From Nakaseomyces glabratus (lineage: Eukaryota; Ascomycota; Saccharomycetes; Saccharomycetales; Saccharomycetaceae), in contig NC_088957.1 in assembly GCF_010111755.1 (NCBI RefSeq), forward strand, positions 930,001 through 994,000: 64,000 nucleotides of DNA, written 5' to 3'. The stretch's first letter is position 1, and each line of letters opens with the position of its first letter. Positions 29,409 through 40,409 of the stretch are shown here, piece after piece. The notes under the pieces are model-generated. The model was given only the letters and a program-made list of their open reading frames with translations, ran no database searches and was not told the DNA's origin. The position numbers and the translations under genes were made by a program.

Positions 29409-31670
29409 TCATTTCTGGGTATTTACAACAGATTGCTGTAAATGCAACATAAAGTTTTGTAAAGATATATCGTCAGTCAAAACAATAGTAGCACCAGCTG
29501 AGTTCATATTTTGATAACTGTCTGATGGATTCAACTTCGACAATAAAAATCTTGCTTGAGAACCACCAGCTTCTGTATCAATGAATCTTGGCAATGGAAA
29601 TCTATCAACCAGAAGCTCTGCTGCTTCAAGCTTAGGCTCTTCCAAAAGCTCTTTGAAATCAGCATACTGAGGGTCATCTTGATAGCCTGCTTTTCTCCAC
29701 TGAGCAATTGTTTCACCATGGTATATTAAAATGTAAAAGAAGGTATCCAAAAGTAATATAGTGTCTGCTTTAACAGATAGCGAATCTAACAACACAGGCT
29801 CCGGTTCTGATTCCATTGAGAAGCTTGTCAACGTTGGCTGAATCATGATTAATGAATTGGTCGTATCCTCTCTTGTGAAAATGTGTCTATAAAATGCTGT
29901 CTCATCAGGAGAATTATTGAACACACTCAAAAATTGAGATCTCCTCAGGTAGTACATAAATTGAGGGAAAAGCGAAAAATTACCTGCTAGCCTGAAGGAG
30001 CTAGGGTCATTTTTATTATAGTCAGCATACTTTTGACATAATTTGATTAAAGTACGATCAATCCATTTGATCACATCAGGTCCCTCCTCAGTTTCTGCTT
30101 TATGAACGGCTATTCTGGATATCAAGACTGCAGCTGCTTCTTGATCGAACGAAGCTGCAATTAATGGCGAGCCAAATGATTGTAATTGATTTGCAACAGT
30201 TGTAACTCTGGTCCTTATTGTTCCTGAAGAGTGTTGGTAGTTTGTAATAAATTGAATATAAGCCAGTTGCTGATTATCGCCAGTCACTGGTGTTGGCCCA
30301 TTGCTAGCTATATCAAAAAATACTGCATATGTGTGTTGAGGTAATAGAGATCCCATTGTCCATGTAGAAGTTCCTCCGATACCGATGGTTGTATCACTAA
30401 TATTGGTGGCACTTGTTTTCTTGACAGCTGAGGCGTGGCCAATCAGACCTTGTACTTTCAGTTCTTTACTGGACTTAACCTGGAACTTTGCACTGAAACT
30501 CATTTTCATGTAATCATCTTCATCCTTTGCAAATAGTCTTAAATATGACTGCTTAAAAATTGCTGTTGAAAATGAGTCAGTCAATAACAAAACACCACCG
30601 GTACGATCAGTTAGTTTTCTCATCTCAGACATACCAATTTGATCATAACAACCTGAGAACAAGTCAACAGTATGGCCATTTTCACTAATTCTATCAGCTA
30701 AGGTATTATAGTATTTCATTGCCTTCTTATAGTGTACTGCATTACCTGAATCGATATCGTGATGTGATCTGATAGGATTCTTTAGCTCTAAATCGACAAT
30801 CAACCCCGGGTTGATGGTATCAGGCCCAGAAGAGAATACGATTATTCTTGCTGCATTATTCTTATAGCAACCTTGTAGAAGCAAAGATGCGATGTTTAAT
30901 GCCGAACCGGTTGCTCTTAATGGTCTTTCACCCGGCTTAACTGACCACTCATCCTGACTTAGACTTTCAAGAACCTGAATGAATCTAAACTCAATCTGTT
31001 CCAAAGGTAGAAAGAATCTGTTTAGTGAAAATGGAGTTACTTGAGTGTTTGGTATCGACCCAGTCATCTTTTGACCTGTCAACATTTCAACTAACGGTTC
31101 TAACTGGTAATCCTTGTCACCTTTGAAAACATTACATCTAGCAATGGTATCGTTCGAGAAATCATGAAGTTGTACTACTTTACCATAAGTAATTAAACCA
31201 ATTAATGCATTTGCTGGTAATAAAGATAACGAAGCGGTGATCGATTCCTTTAGGGCCTGCAAGTTATCGGGCTCAGTAGTAATATCAACAACAAAAAGGA
31301 AAATAGGTGGTACTTGAACAGGCTTTGTAGTCAAGTATTCAACTGTTGTTTGTTGTAACTCAATTGGGATGTTTTCTTGACTCAAGTTATGGTATTGTGT
31401 AGGCAAATGATTTCTTGATTTACATATCGAACATGTCCAAGAGTTGCTTCTCGGATCAATCATACAGTAAGGGTTCAAAATAGCTTTACAGTGTGGGCCA
31501 GCACAAACCACAGGGTTATAATCAACAACATTCAGACCCTCAATCTCTTTCAATGGTGTGTACATACAACCCAATGGTACGACATTTTGCATGGCATCAG
31601 TTTTGGATGATGGGAACACGTTCCAAGCAAAACGAACACCGTTAAGGTCCTCATTGGTGTCAAAATCCAT
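29409..31670 (-). CDS. SEC23: COPII coat GTPase-activating protein Sec23
   Basis: A 753-aa protein (768 in S. cerevisiae). It pairs with Sec24 in the inner COPII coat and stimulates GTP hydrolysis by Sar1 during vesicle budding from the ER. The N-terminal zinc finger uses Cys 56, 61, 80 and 83 ([10 protein letters not shown]...WTCSICKS). The trunk vWA-like domain includes [11 protein letters not shown] and [20 protein letters not shown]. Beta-sandwich and helical domains follow, and the C-terminal gelsolin-like domain ends in [18 protein letters not shown]. The ATG at 31670-31668 gives [20 protein letters not shown]. Position matches YPR181C. Confidence 0.97.
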   Translation of the reverse strand: MDFDTNEDLNGVRFAWNVFPSSKTDAMQNVVPLGCMYTPLKEIEGLNVVDYNPVVCAGPHCKAILNPYCMIDPRSNSWTCSICKSRNHLPTQYHNLSQENIPIELQQTTVEYLTTKPVQVPPIFLFVVDITTEPDNLQALKESITASLSLLPANALIGLITYGKVVQLHDFSNDTIARCNVFKGDKDYQLEPLVEMLTGQKMTGSIPNTQVTPFSLNRFFLPLEQIEFRFIQVLESLSQDEWSVKPGERPLRATGSALNIASLLLQGCYKNNAARIIVFSSGPDTINPGLIVDLELKNPIRSHHDIDSGNAVHYKKAMKYYNTLADRISENGHTVDLFSGCYDQIGMSEMRKLTDRTGGVLLLTDSFSTAIFKQSYLRLFAKDEDDYMKMSFSAKFQVKSSKELKVQGLIGHASAVKKTSATNISDTTIGIGGTSTWTMGSLLPQHTYAVFFDIASNGPTPVTGDNQQLAYIQFITNYQHSSGTIRTRVTTVANQLQSFGSPLIAASFDQEAAAVLISRIAVHKAETEEGPDVIKWIDRTLIKLCQKYADYNKNDPSSFRLAGNFSLFPQFMYYLRRSQFLSVFNNSPDETAFYRHIFTREDTTNSLIMIQPTLTSFSMESEPEPVLLDSLSVKADTILLLDTFFYILIYHGETIAQWRKAGYQDDPQYADFKELLEEPKLEAAELLVDRFPLPRFIDTEAGGSQARFLLSKLNPSDSYQNMNSAGATIVLTDDISLQNFMLHLQQSVVNTQK

Positions 31671-32249
31671 GATGTTCGAGATGTAATAATCAAAAACTAT
31701 ACCGTTTCAATTAGGACAAATTAGTTTAATATGGATATTGGAATCAAATAAAATAGAAACTTCCAGGAGATGCAAAGTGGGCAGTGAAGAAATAAAACAA
31801 ACAGGAGAGTTTCTGAAGAGTCAGCAGATTCTAGAGATAAGACGTTAAGTATATATTCTCAATGATCAATGGTAATGGATGACTGTTTCTTGATATCAGA
31901 TCGATCATCTGTATTTCTTGACAAGTATTTCCAATATTTTCAACTTTCGACTTTAATGATTTGCGTGCGACAAATTCAGATTTTTGCAAAAAAAAATTAA
32001 GACGAGCCTGCAAGATTGAAATTTCTGCTGAGAGTTAGACGATCTTGATGCGTACAATAATGAGGTATAGAGATATTTATAGTTAGTAGGATCACATTCG
32101 ATAACAGGCTCTGTTGAAACGGTTACATTATTGATAAGCCATTCAAGAATTAATTACACTCTCGTTGCACTGGAGAACTAATTGTGACAGACGCTAAGGC
32201 AGTTTCACTTATTTAGGGAAATTAAAATAAACACAACTGTTACAGCAAT
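31671..32249. other. SEC23-SMX3 divergent promoter
   Basis: 579 bases between divergent start codons, AT-rich, with no site I can name. A short open frame at 31831-32013 is not convincing. Confidence 0.5.
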
Positions 32250-32510
32250 ATGAGTGATTTTACACCAATCAACCCCAAACCATTTCTGAAAGATTTGGTG
32301 GATAAGCCTATTGTAGTAACGTTAAAATTTAACAAGACCCAATATCGTGGTGTGCTTGTTTCTACAGACAATTATTTCAATTTACAGCTTCGAGATGCCC
32401 AGGAGTATGTGGCTGGTGAACTCAAAGGCACATTAGGTGAATTGTTCATTCGTTGTAATAACGTACTATACATAGGTGAAGATCTGTCAAAGGAAGATAC
32501 CAATGCATGA
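32250..32510 (+). CDS. SMX3: Spliceosomal Sm protein F
   Basis: An 86-aa Sm protein, identical in length to S. cerevisiae SmF. It is one of seven subunits of the Sm ring that binds the U-rich site of the U1, U2, U4 and U5 snRNAs. PINPKPFLKDLVDKPIVVTL and YRGVLVSTDNYFNLQLRDAQ form the Sm1 part, and LGELFIRCNNVLYIGED holds the Sm2 part with its RCNNV turn. No intron is needed. The ATG at 32250 gives MSDFTPINPK. The minus-strand frame overlapping its 3' half is a shadow. Position matches YPR182W. Confidence 0.97.
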   Translation: MSDFTPINPKPFLKDLVDKPIVVTLKFNKTQYRGVLVSTDNYFNLQLRDAQEYVAGELKGTLGELFIRCNNVLYIGEDLSKEDTNA

Positions 32511-33212
32511 ACAAGATAAGACAAGAATGATGGAAAATTGACGTAAGTGATGTTCAAGACATAGTTGCTCTGAACAATGGACTTTGAGCATGTCAGGGCC
32601 CACCGCATAATGACCGGTCCATGAATGTAAGGTTTGTTCTGTACAGAAGTCGCTCCAGATTTAGCTGTATTTATCGAGCTTGCGACACAGAGAATTTGTC
32701 GATGGTACAGTCCAAAAATACTTAGTACACATATGGCTGGTGGTGACGACAAAGTTTCAAAACTAATAACTCTTTAAAATTGTATATTGAAATGTTTCAA
32801 GCACACCGCAGACATGCACACTGTTTTTACTACAGATATAAATGTATTATATATTAGATGACGATATTGTACTGAAAATAGATTTTGCTATTGCAATGGA
32901 ATGTAACAATGCGAAATGGAAGAGATTTGCATCGAGAGACCCTTGAGTGACAAAGTGGAAATGCTGACAAGAAAGAAAAAAATTTCGAAATATTGTGTTC
33001 GATGATCGAAGCAACAACACGTTAGAATAGTTACTGGGATGACTGACGCGATGATTCTTGCTGTATGTTGAATTAAACTAATTTGGCTTGCGATTGGCAT
33101 AAATTCAACATTTTTTTTTCTTTTATACTTTATACAATTGCTTATTATATAAATCCCCACACTCAACCCATTACTACTTCACTTCCTTACTCACATTAAA
33201 AGAAAAAAGAAG
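32511..33212. other. SMX3-DPM1 spacer with DPM1 promoter
   Basis: 702 bases between tandem genes. A TATA box, TATATAAA, sits at 33146-33153, 60 bases before the DPM1 ATG. Otherwise no gene or RNA is seen. Confidence 0.6.
33146..33153 (+). promoter_or_regulatory. DPM1 TATA box
   Basis: TATATAAA matches the TATA consensus and lies 60 bases upstream of the DPM1 start. Confidence 0.55.
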
Positions 33213-34010
33213 ATGTCTATTGAAAACTCTGTTATTGTTCCAGCATACCATGAGAAGCTAAACATCAAGCCATTGACCACCAGACTATTTGCTGCTTTAG
33301 GCAACGAGGGCTCTAAGATCACTGAGTTGATCTTTGTCGATGACAACTCTCAGGACGGTTCCGTTGAAGAAGTTGAAGCTCTACATAAGCAAGGTTACAA
33401 TGTCAGAATCATTGTCAGAACTGATGAACGTGGTCTATCCAGTGCTGTGCTAAAGGGGTTCCACGAAGCTAAGGGTGAGTACTTGATTTGTATGGATGCT
33501 GATTTGCAACATCCACCAGAGAGTGTCCCAAGCTTGTTCGACTCCTTGAGAAAGCACCCATTCGTGCTAGGTACCAGATACGCTCCAGGTGTCGGCATTG
33601 ACAAGGACTGGCCATTGCACCGTCGTGTTATCTCCTCCACCGCTAGAATGATGGCCAGACCATTGACTACCGCTTCTGACCCAATGAGTGGTTTCTTCGG
33701 CCTGCAAAAGAAGTACTTGACTAAGGCCAACCCCCAGGATATCAACTCCCAAGGTTTCAAGATTGCCCTAGAGCTATTGGCCAAGCTGCCTCTTCCAGCC
33801 AACGAGCCAATTGGCGAGATCCCATTCTCCTTCGGTGTCAGAGTCGAAGGTGAGTCCAAACTGAGCGGCAAAGTTATCATCCAGTACCTCGAACAATTGA
33901 AAGAATTGTACGTTTTCAAGTACGGTGCCAACACTTTGATCGCAGTCTTCGCCATCGCAGTGCTACTGGCTCTTTACATCCTACTGAAACTACGCTCCTT
34001 ACTATTCTAA
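33213..34010 (+). CDS. DPM1: Dolichol-phosphate mannosyltransferase
   Basis: A 265-aa family GT2 enzyme (267 in S. cerevisiae). It transfers mannose from GDP-mannose to dolichol phosphate on the cytosolic face of the ER, giving the donor for N-glycosylation, O-mannosylation and GPI anchors. NSVIVPAYHEKLNIKPL opens the fold. Asp-rich FVDDNSQDGS (residues 41-50) and the metal-binding MDADLQHPPE (94-103) are visible, followed by DPMSGFFGLQKK. One C-terminal membrane segment (about 240-262) is present, as in the Saccharomyces-type enzyme that works without Dpm2/Dpm3. The ATG is at 33213. Codon use looks biased toward yeast-preferred codons, suggesting high expression. Confidence 0.97.
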   Translation: MSIENSVIVPAYHEKLNIKPLTTRLFAALGNEGSKITELIFVDDNSQDGSVEEVEALHKQGYNVRIIVRTDERGLSSAVLKGFHEAKGEYLICMDADLQHPPESVPSLFDSLRKHPFVLGTRYAPGVGIDKDWPLHRRVISSTARMMARPLTTASDPMSGFFGLQKKYLTKANPQDINSQGFKIALELLAKLPLPANEPIGEIPFSFGVRVEGESKLSGKVIIQYLEQLKELYVFKYGANTLIAVFAIAVLLALYILLKLRSLLF

Positions 34011-34212
34011 GTAGAAAGGTTAGTATAGCGTTCCTAACTTTCTTCCCTCCTTCACTGGTTTTTTAAATTTGTATATACACATACACAAACACACATAGTT
34101 ACATGAATCAATATGTATCCTGGCTATTTACTATACGTTACTCTATGGTATTCAAATAGTAATATCACACAATACGCATAGCGTGACCTATACGTACAAA
34201 ACATTATAATAT

Positions 34213-34338
34213 AGGGGTGGAAAGCCAGGAAGGCCCAGGCCCTCTACCCCCCTTTCCACACCCCTGCACATTCCTCCCTCGGTTGTCGACTTCCCACAGG
34301 ACCACTAAGACACCAGTAGAACACATTTAAAAAAGGGG
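34213..34338. promoter_or_regulatory. Cluster of four STRE elements upstream of GDB1
   Basis: AGGGG at 34213-34217 and 34334-34338, and CCCCT at 34249-34253 and 34261-34265. CCCCT/AGGGG is the Msn2/Msn4 stress element. Glycogen-metabolism genes are known Msn2/4 targets in S. cerevisiae. The cluster lies 550-675 bases upstream of the ATG. Confidence 0.5.
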
Positions 34339-34722
34339 ATTTCTAATACACTTTAGATCGGCTTCCCGCTAATCTCCCTCCTCCTCCCTCCCCGTTTCCT
34401 AGGCTCTTTACCGGGGACAAAACCCATTTCCCTTTCATCTAACCCAGTAACATGTGCAGTTCGCAAGTCTCTCCTTTGGCTCTTCTCTGTGAAGGAAGGT
34501 CCTTTTGCTGTTGTGCTTGTGGTTTTGTCAACAGATCCGCTTGCATCTGAATCACACTTTTGGTGTTTTGTACTGGCTTTTCTGTGTCAACTATTGCTAT
34601 CCATGCGCTATTCCCTCCCTCCGCTCCCTCCCGCTCCTTGTCTGCGTAACTTGCATCTCATCTCTTCCTTTCGCTACCACTCCCACTCCTCCCCCCCCCT
34701 TCTTCTTCTGACAAGCCGCGAG

Positions 34723-34730
34723 TATAAATA
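34723..34730 (+). promoter_or_regulatory. GDB1 TATA box
   Basis: TATAAATA lies 158 bases before the GDB1 ATG, after a C9 run. This is consistent with a stress-inducible TATA promoter. Confidence 0.55.
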
Positions 34731-34887
34731 CCCTCGAGGCTTTCGACGTCTTTTTCCTTTCTCTTCCAGATCCTCTTTTTTTCCCTGGTTAGCCGCCGAA
34801 ATTTTTAGTCTGTTAATATTACTGAATAATAACTTTTTCAATTGAGTTATTTCTTTCTTTATTTACAGTGAAAAGAAGCAAGAGAAA

Positions 34888-37800
34888 ATGAGCGCACACA
34901 GGACTTTACTGTTGCGGTTGTCTGATAGCGGTGAGCCAGTCACCAGTTGTTCTTACGGACAAGGTGTGTTGACGCTGCCATCGCTGCCACTGCCACAAGG
35001 TAAGAAGCTCGGTGATATGCCGGTGTACACCGTGAAACTGGCTATTCCAGCGGGCTCGCCAGTGACCCGTGACGGTCTTATCTGGACCAATTGTCCACCG
35101 GACTTCTCGACCCAGTTCGATAGAGAGAAGTTCTACAAGAAGATCATCAAGACCAGCTTCCACGAGGACGACCATATCGACCTCGACATCTACGTGCCTG
35201 GTACTTACTGCTTTTACTTGTCCTTCAAGAACGACAAAGACGAGCTGGAAACCACAAGGAAGTTCTACTTCGTAGTGCTCCCAATCTTGTCCGTGAACGA
35301 TAAATTCATCCCATTGAACTCAATTGCAATGCAGAGTGTCGTCTCCAAATGGATGGGACCTACTATAAAGGACTGGGAAAAAGTATTCGCAAGAGTCGCA
35401 AGCAAGAAATACAACATGATACATTTTACCCCATTGCAACATAGAGGTGAGTCAAACTCACCATATTCCATATACGACCAATTAGAATTCGACCCCACAG
35501 TATTCAAAAGCGAAAAAGAAGTTGCCGATATGGTGGAACGTCTGAGAACTGAACACAACATTCTGTCGTTGACTGATATAGTCTTCAACCATACCGCGAA
35601 CAACTCTCAGTGGCTTCTAGATCACCCAGAAGCTGGTTACAACCACAAGACTTCACCTCATCTAATCAGCGCTATCGAACTAGACAAGAAATTGCTAGAT
35701 TTTAGCGAACAAATGGAGGCCTTAGGCTATCCAGTTGATCTGAAGACTGTTGACGACTTAATAAAAGTAATGGATGGTATCAAAGAACATGTGATTGGAG
35801 AATTGAAATTGTGGGAATTCTATGTAGTCGACGTGAAACAAACTGTTTCTGAACTCCGTGAAAAATGGGGCAATTCGAAGTCATGGTCTGATGACAATAT
35901 TCCTAGCAAGGATGATTCCACAAACTTAGCTCAATTCGTAAGAGATAACGCTACTGAGCCAGGTTTTGGATCGCTGGGTGAAAGAGGTTCAAACAAAATT
36001 AACATAGATAAATTTGCAGCTATTTTAAAAAAGTTACACTCTGAAGATTACAATAATGGTATCGAAGAGTTGGCCACTAAGATCCTTAATGACATCAATT
36101 TGCCATTTTACAAAGAGTACGACGACGATATAAATGAAGTGTTGGAACAATTATTCAACAGAATCAAGTATTTGAGAATTGATGACCATGGCCCAAAACA
36201 AGGCCCAATTACGAAAAAGTTGCCATTATCAGAACCATATTTCACTAGATTCAAAGCTAAAGATGGTGAAGAATATGCCTTAGCAAACAACGGTTGGATA
36301 TGGGATGGTAACCCGCTAGTTGACTTTGCCTCGTCTCAATCAAAGGCTTACTTAAGAAGAGAAGTTATTGTGTGGGGTGATTGTGTAAAGTTAAGATATG
36401 GTAAAGGTCCATCTGATTCTCCATATCTATGGGAAAGAATGAGTAAGTATGTTGAAATGAACGCAAGAATTTTTAATGGTTTCAGAATCGATAATTGTCA
36501 CTCCACACCTTTACATGTTGGACAGTATTTCCTAGATGTTGCTAGAAGGGTAAACCCTAACTTATACGTGGTTGCAGAGTTATTCTCCGGCTCCGAGGCA
36601 ATGGATTGCTTGTTTGTCGAACGTTTAGGTATTTCATCGCTAATCAGAGAAGCAATGCAAGCTTGGTCAGAAGAAGAATTATCTCGTCTAGTACACAGGC
36701 ATGGTGGTAGACCAATTGGATCTTACAAATTTGTTCCATTAGATGATTTCCCATATCCAGCTGATGTGAAAATAGACGAAGAGTATTGTGCCTACAACCC
36801 GGATGATCACTCTGTTAAATGTGTGTCAGAAATTATGATACCAAAGACTCTAACGGCAACTCCACCTCACGCGCTCTTTATGGATTGCACTCATGACAAT
36901 GAAACACCAAATCAAAAAAGGACCGTGGAGGACACACTTCCAAATGCTGCCTTGGTTGCATTCTGTTCTTCTGCCATTGGCTCTGTATATGGATACGATG
37001 AAGTGTTCCCACAGTTGCTAGATTTGGTTCAGGAAAAGAGAACATATTCTTGCGCTGAAAACACTGGTATTAGTAAAGTTAAAACTTTGTTGAACAATAT
37101 GAGGGAAGAGATTGCATCAGAGGCCGTAGATATCGAAGACTCGGAAATGCATGTTCATCACGATGGTCAATACATTACATTCCATCGTACTAATGCCAAA
37201 AATGGTAAGGGTTGGTATTTAGTGGCTAGAACCAAATTCCATTCGTCTGGAGACCAAATGTTGCCAAGAATCAAGTTAAGTCAAACTAAGGCTACTTTCA
37301 AAGCTGCATTTTCACTGGAAAGAACAGGGGATGCACCAATATCAGACGAAATAATTGAGGGTATTCCAACCAAGTTAAGGGAATTGACTGGATTTGACAT
37401 TGGTTTCGATGAGAACACCAAAGAAACCAGTATTCTATTGCCCCAAGATTTCCCCCAGGGCTCAATTGTCATATTTGAAACCCAGCAACTTGGTATTGAT
37501 GACTCCTTAGACCACTTTATCAGATCTGGGGCTATCAAGGCTACGGAAAAGCTTTCCTTGGAATCCATCAATTACGTTTTGTATCGTGCTGAACAAGAGG
37601 AATATGACTACAGTGAAGGAAGGTCTGGTGCTTATGACATTCCTGATTATGGTAAACCTGTTTATTGTGGTTTACAAGGTTGGGTAAGCATATTACGTAA
37701 AATTATCTTTTACAATGATCTAGCTCATCCTTTGAGTAACAACTTGCGTAACGGCCATTGGGCTGTAGATTACGTCGTCAACAGATTGGATTTATACAAA

Positions 37801-39474
37801 GACAAGGAAGGTGTTGCTGAAGTTCAAGAATGGTTGAGAAGTAGAATGGAAAGGATCAAGCAATTGCCAAGCTATCTTGTTCCAAGTTTCTTCGCTCTAG
37901 TTGTTGGTATTATGTATGGATGTTGCAGGTTACGTGCTATGCAGTTAATGTCAGATAATGTTGGCAAATCTACTGTCTTTGTTCAAAGTTTAGCCATGAC
38001 TTCGATACAAATGGTATCTGCTATGAAGTCTACTTCAATTCTCCCTGATCAGAATATAGCCGCTATGGCTGCAGGTCTTCCACATTTCAGTACCAATTAC
38101 ATGAGATGCTGGGGTAGAGATGTGTTCATTTCTTTGAGAGGACTTTTATTAACTACAGGTCGATATGAAGAAGCGAAGGAGCACATTTTAGCATTTGCTA
38201 AGACTTTGAAGCATGGTTTGATTCCTAATCTTCTTGATGCTGGCAGAAATCCTAGATATAATGCACGTGATGCAGCATGGTTCTTTGTTCAGGCTATCCA
38301 AGATTATGTTACTATAGTCCCAGGAGGGGTATCACTTCTTCAAGAAAAAGTCACTAGAAGATTCCCACTTGATGATGAATATATACCATATGATGATCCA
38401 AAAGCATTTAGTTATTCGAGTACAATCGAAGAAATAATCTATGAAATATTGAATAGACATGCTGGCGGCATTAAATACAGAGAAGCCAATGCCGGTCCTA
38501 ATTTGGATAGGGTTATGAAAGATGAAGGCTTCAATGTCGAAGTTAATGTAGATTGGGAAACTGGGCTAATTCATGGTGGTTCCCAATTTAACTGTGGTAC
38601 TTGGATGGACAAAATGGGTGAAAGTGAAAAGGCTAACTCGGTCGGGGTTCCAGGTACACCAAGAGATGGAGCTGCCGTTGAAATTAATGGATTGTTGAAG
38701 AGTTGTTTGAGATTTGTTTTGCAATTAAGCAAAGATGGCAAATTCAAGTATACTGAGGTTACTAAACCTGATGGTTCTAAAATATCACTTTCTTCTTGGA
38801 ATGATTTACTGCAGGAGAACTTTGAAAGATGTTTCTATGTTCCTAAGAATAAGGAGGACGATAATAAGTTTGAAATTGATGCAACTATTATAAACAGAAG
38901 AGGTATATATAAGGATTTGTACCGCTCTGGAAAACCATATGAAGATTACCAATTCAGACCAAACTTTACAATCGCTATGGTTGTCGCACCTGAATTATTT
39001 ACTCCTGACTATGCAGCTGGTGCTATTGAGCTTGCAGATCAAGTTTTGAGAGGCCCAGTTGGTATGCGTACTTTGGACCCAAGTGATTACAACTACAGAC
39101 CATATTATAATAATGGTGAAGATAGTGATGACTTTGCTACTTCTAAGGGTAGAAATTACCACCAAGGTCCTGAATGGGTTTGGTGTTATGGGTACTTCAT
39201 CAGAGCATATCATTATTTCAACTTTTTGACTAATCCCAAATGCCAGGTAGAAGGCAGTGCTAAAAAGCTAAAGCCTTCATCATACCTGTACAGAAAATTG
39301 TACTCGCGTCTGCTGAAGCATAGAGAATGGATTGAAAACAGCCCTTGGGCTGGTCTTGCTGAGTTAACAAACAAAGACGGTGAAGTTTGTAATGACTCAA
39401 GTCCAACACAAGCGTGGAGTACGGGCTGTCTACTGGATCTATTTTATGACCTCTGGATTTCCTATGAGGAATGA
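34888..39474 (+). CDS. GDB1: Glycogen debranching enzyme (glucanotransferase and amylo-1,6-glucosidase)
   Basis: A 1528-aa bifunctional enzyme (1536 in S. cerevisiae). The N-terminal GH13-like half moves maltotriosyl units between branches. Its nucleophile is D535 in GFRIDNCHSTP, its acid/base E564 in VVAELFSGS, with D670 in MDCTHDNETP. The C-terminal half removes the remaining alpha-1,6 glucose; D1241 in GTWMDKMGE and E1492 in LAELTNKDGE fit its catalytic pair. These numbers were counted from the sequence and equal those I recall for the structurally studied C. glabrata enzyme, a strong hint to the species. It acts with glycogen phosphorylase in the cytosol. STREs upstream suggest stress control. 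Confidence 0.98.
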   Translation: MSAHRTLLLRLSDSGEPVTSCSYGQGVLTLPSLPLPQGKKLGDMPVYTVKLAIPAGSPVTRDGLIWTNCPPDFSTQFDREKFYKKIIKTSFHEDDHIDLDIYVPGTYCFYLSFKNDKDELETTRKFYFVVLPILSVNDKFIPLNSIAMQSVVSKWMGPTIKDWEKVFARVASKKYNMIHFTPLQHRGESNSPYSIYDQLEFDPTVFKSEKEVADMVERLRTEHNILSLTDIVFNHTANNSQWLLDHPEAGYNHKTSPHLISAIELDKKLLDFSEQMEALGYPVDLKTVDDLIKVMDGIKEHVIGELKLWEFYVVDVKQTVSELREKWGNSKSWSDDNIPSKDDSTNLAQFVRDNATEPGFGSLGERGSNKINIDKFAAILKKLHSEDYNNGIEELATKILNDINLPFYKEYDDDINEVLEQLFNRIKYLRIDDHGPKQGPITKKLPLSEPYFTRFKAKDGEEYALANNGWIWDGNPLVDFASSQSKAYLRREVIVWGDCVKLRYGKGPSDSPYLWERMSKYVEMNARIFNGFRIDNCHSTPLHVGQYFLDVARRVNPNLYVVAELFSGSEAMDCLFVERLGISSLIREAMQAWSEEELSRLVHRHGGRPIGSYKFVPLDDFPYPADVKIDEEYCAYNPDDHSVKCVSEIMIPKTLTATPPHALFMDCTHDNETPNQKRTVEDTLPNAALVAFCSSAIGSVYGYDEVFPQLLDLVQEKRTYSCAENTGISKVKTLLNNMREEIASEAVDIEDSEMHVHHDGQYITFHRTNAKNGKGWYLVARTKFHSSGDQMLPRIKLSQTKATFKAAFSLERTGDAPISDEIIEGIPTKLRELTGFDIGFDENTKETSILLPQDFPQGSIVIFETQQLGIDDSLDHFIRSGAIKATEKLSLESINYVLYRAEQEEYDYSEGRSGAYDIPDYGKPVYCGLQGWVSILRKIIFYNDLAHPLSNNLRNGHWAVDYVVNRLDLYKDKEGVAEVQEWLRSRMERIKQLPSYLVPSFFALVVGIMYGCCRLRAMQLMSDNVGKSTVFVQSLAMTSIQMVSAMKSTSILPDQNIAAMAAGLPHFSTNYMRCWGRDVFISLRGLLLTTGRYEEAKEHILAFAKTLKHGLIPNLLDAGRNPRYNARDAAWFFVQAIQDYVTIVPGGVSLLQEKVTRRFPLDDEYIPYDDPKAFSYSSTIEEIIYEILNRHAGGIKYREANAGPNLDRVMKDEGFNVEVNVDWETGLIHGGSQFNCGTWMDKMGESEKANSVGVPGTPRDGAAVEINGLLKSCLRFVLQLSKDGKFKYTEVTKPDGSKISLSSWNDLLQENFERCFYVPKNKEDDNKFEIDATIINRRGIYKDLYRSGKPYEDYQFRPNFTIAMVVAPELFTPDYAAGAIELADQVLRGPVGMRTLDPSDYNYRPYYNNGEDSDDFATSKGRNYHQGPEWVWCYGYFIRAYHYFNFLTNPKCQVEGSAKKLKPSSYLYRKLYSRLLKHREWIENSPWAGLAELTNKDGEVCNDSSPTQAWSTGCLLDLFYDLWISYEE

Positions 39475-40409
39475 ATGGCATTAATGAAAATGTGTATTTG
39501 TATTAGATTTGTTATTTAGTCTCCTGGTTTCTAACCATAGTACAAGAGGAGAAGCAAAGACTTCAAAACGTAGACTATAAATATTGGAAAAACTAAAAAA
39601 TAAAAAATAAAAAAAGAACAATTATAATAATCTACATACCTTTGATATTTTTATAAGCTGTCTTCTTAATGTATTTCTAAAAAAACATTATTTACTTTTA
39701 GTTATATAATGCATAGATATAACTTCGAACATAAATAATACTACAAAATTGCCCGAAGAACGTCAACATCGGTATATCGTAGTGCATATCGTTTTACGAT
39801 CTCAGGCGCGTGTAAGAATAAGGGCGAAAATATCGAAATCTTTAATCTGTAACTTTAGTAATGTAAAACCGAAAAGGACTAGCCAGATCTCTCATGACAA
39901 TAAATAGTAAAAGGCTAATTGCATGCCATATAAGATATAATTCTCAAGCACCTTGGGTTTACAATAGCTAGTTTTTTGAAACATTCTTCAAATCCATAGG
40001 GAAGTTAAGGGTAACATCAATTGATACTCCTGCGGTCATCGGTGAATCTTATCTTCACTGGTACATACTTTTAATTGAAACATAGCATAACGATCAAAGA
40101 TAGCTGTTGAAATTCAATCTGTCAAGCAGCCTTCATCAATAATTTGTGATCTGGTTATTACTTCAGCTGAATTACATAGTACATCAATCTAAACATTGTG
40201 GTACTGCCTCCCTAACATTAGATAACCAAGCAGCATAGTATCATTAACAATAGAAGCCTCTAATCCTATTAAATTTGGTGTTATTCTAACATATTACTGT
40301 TAACTTGCTCTTAACTACAATTTTGGTTATAGGACAGCTTTGGTTAAGGGTCATTAATCAATAAACAATAACTATTGTTGAAGATAATTCATTGATAACT
40401 ACTATAAGT
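39475..40409. other. GDB1-ATG13 spacer
   Basis: 935 AT-rich bases between tandem genes. No gene or RNA recognised. Confidence 0.5.

Larger units (their letters stand above)
34011..34887. other. DPM1-GDB1 spacer with GDB1 promoter
   Basis: 877 bases, with unusually C/T-rich parts including nine C at 34691-34699. STRE elements and a TATA box suggest an inducible promoter. The 118-codon frame at 34489-34845 begins with GTG and overlaps the promoter, so I do not call it a gene. Confidence 0.6.

Noticed and set aside
34489..34845. 118-codon open frame in the GDB1 promoter
   Set aside because: It starts with GTG, is Ser/Leu-rich from a pyrimidine-rich strand, and overlaps the TATA box.
36366..39481. 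Short antisense frames in GDB1 and elsewhere
   Set aside because: They lie wholly within strongly conserved coding sequence on the other strand.
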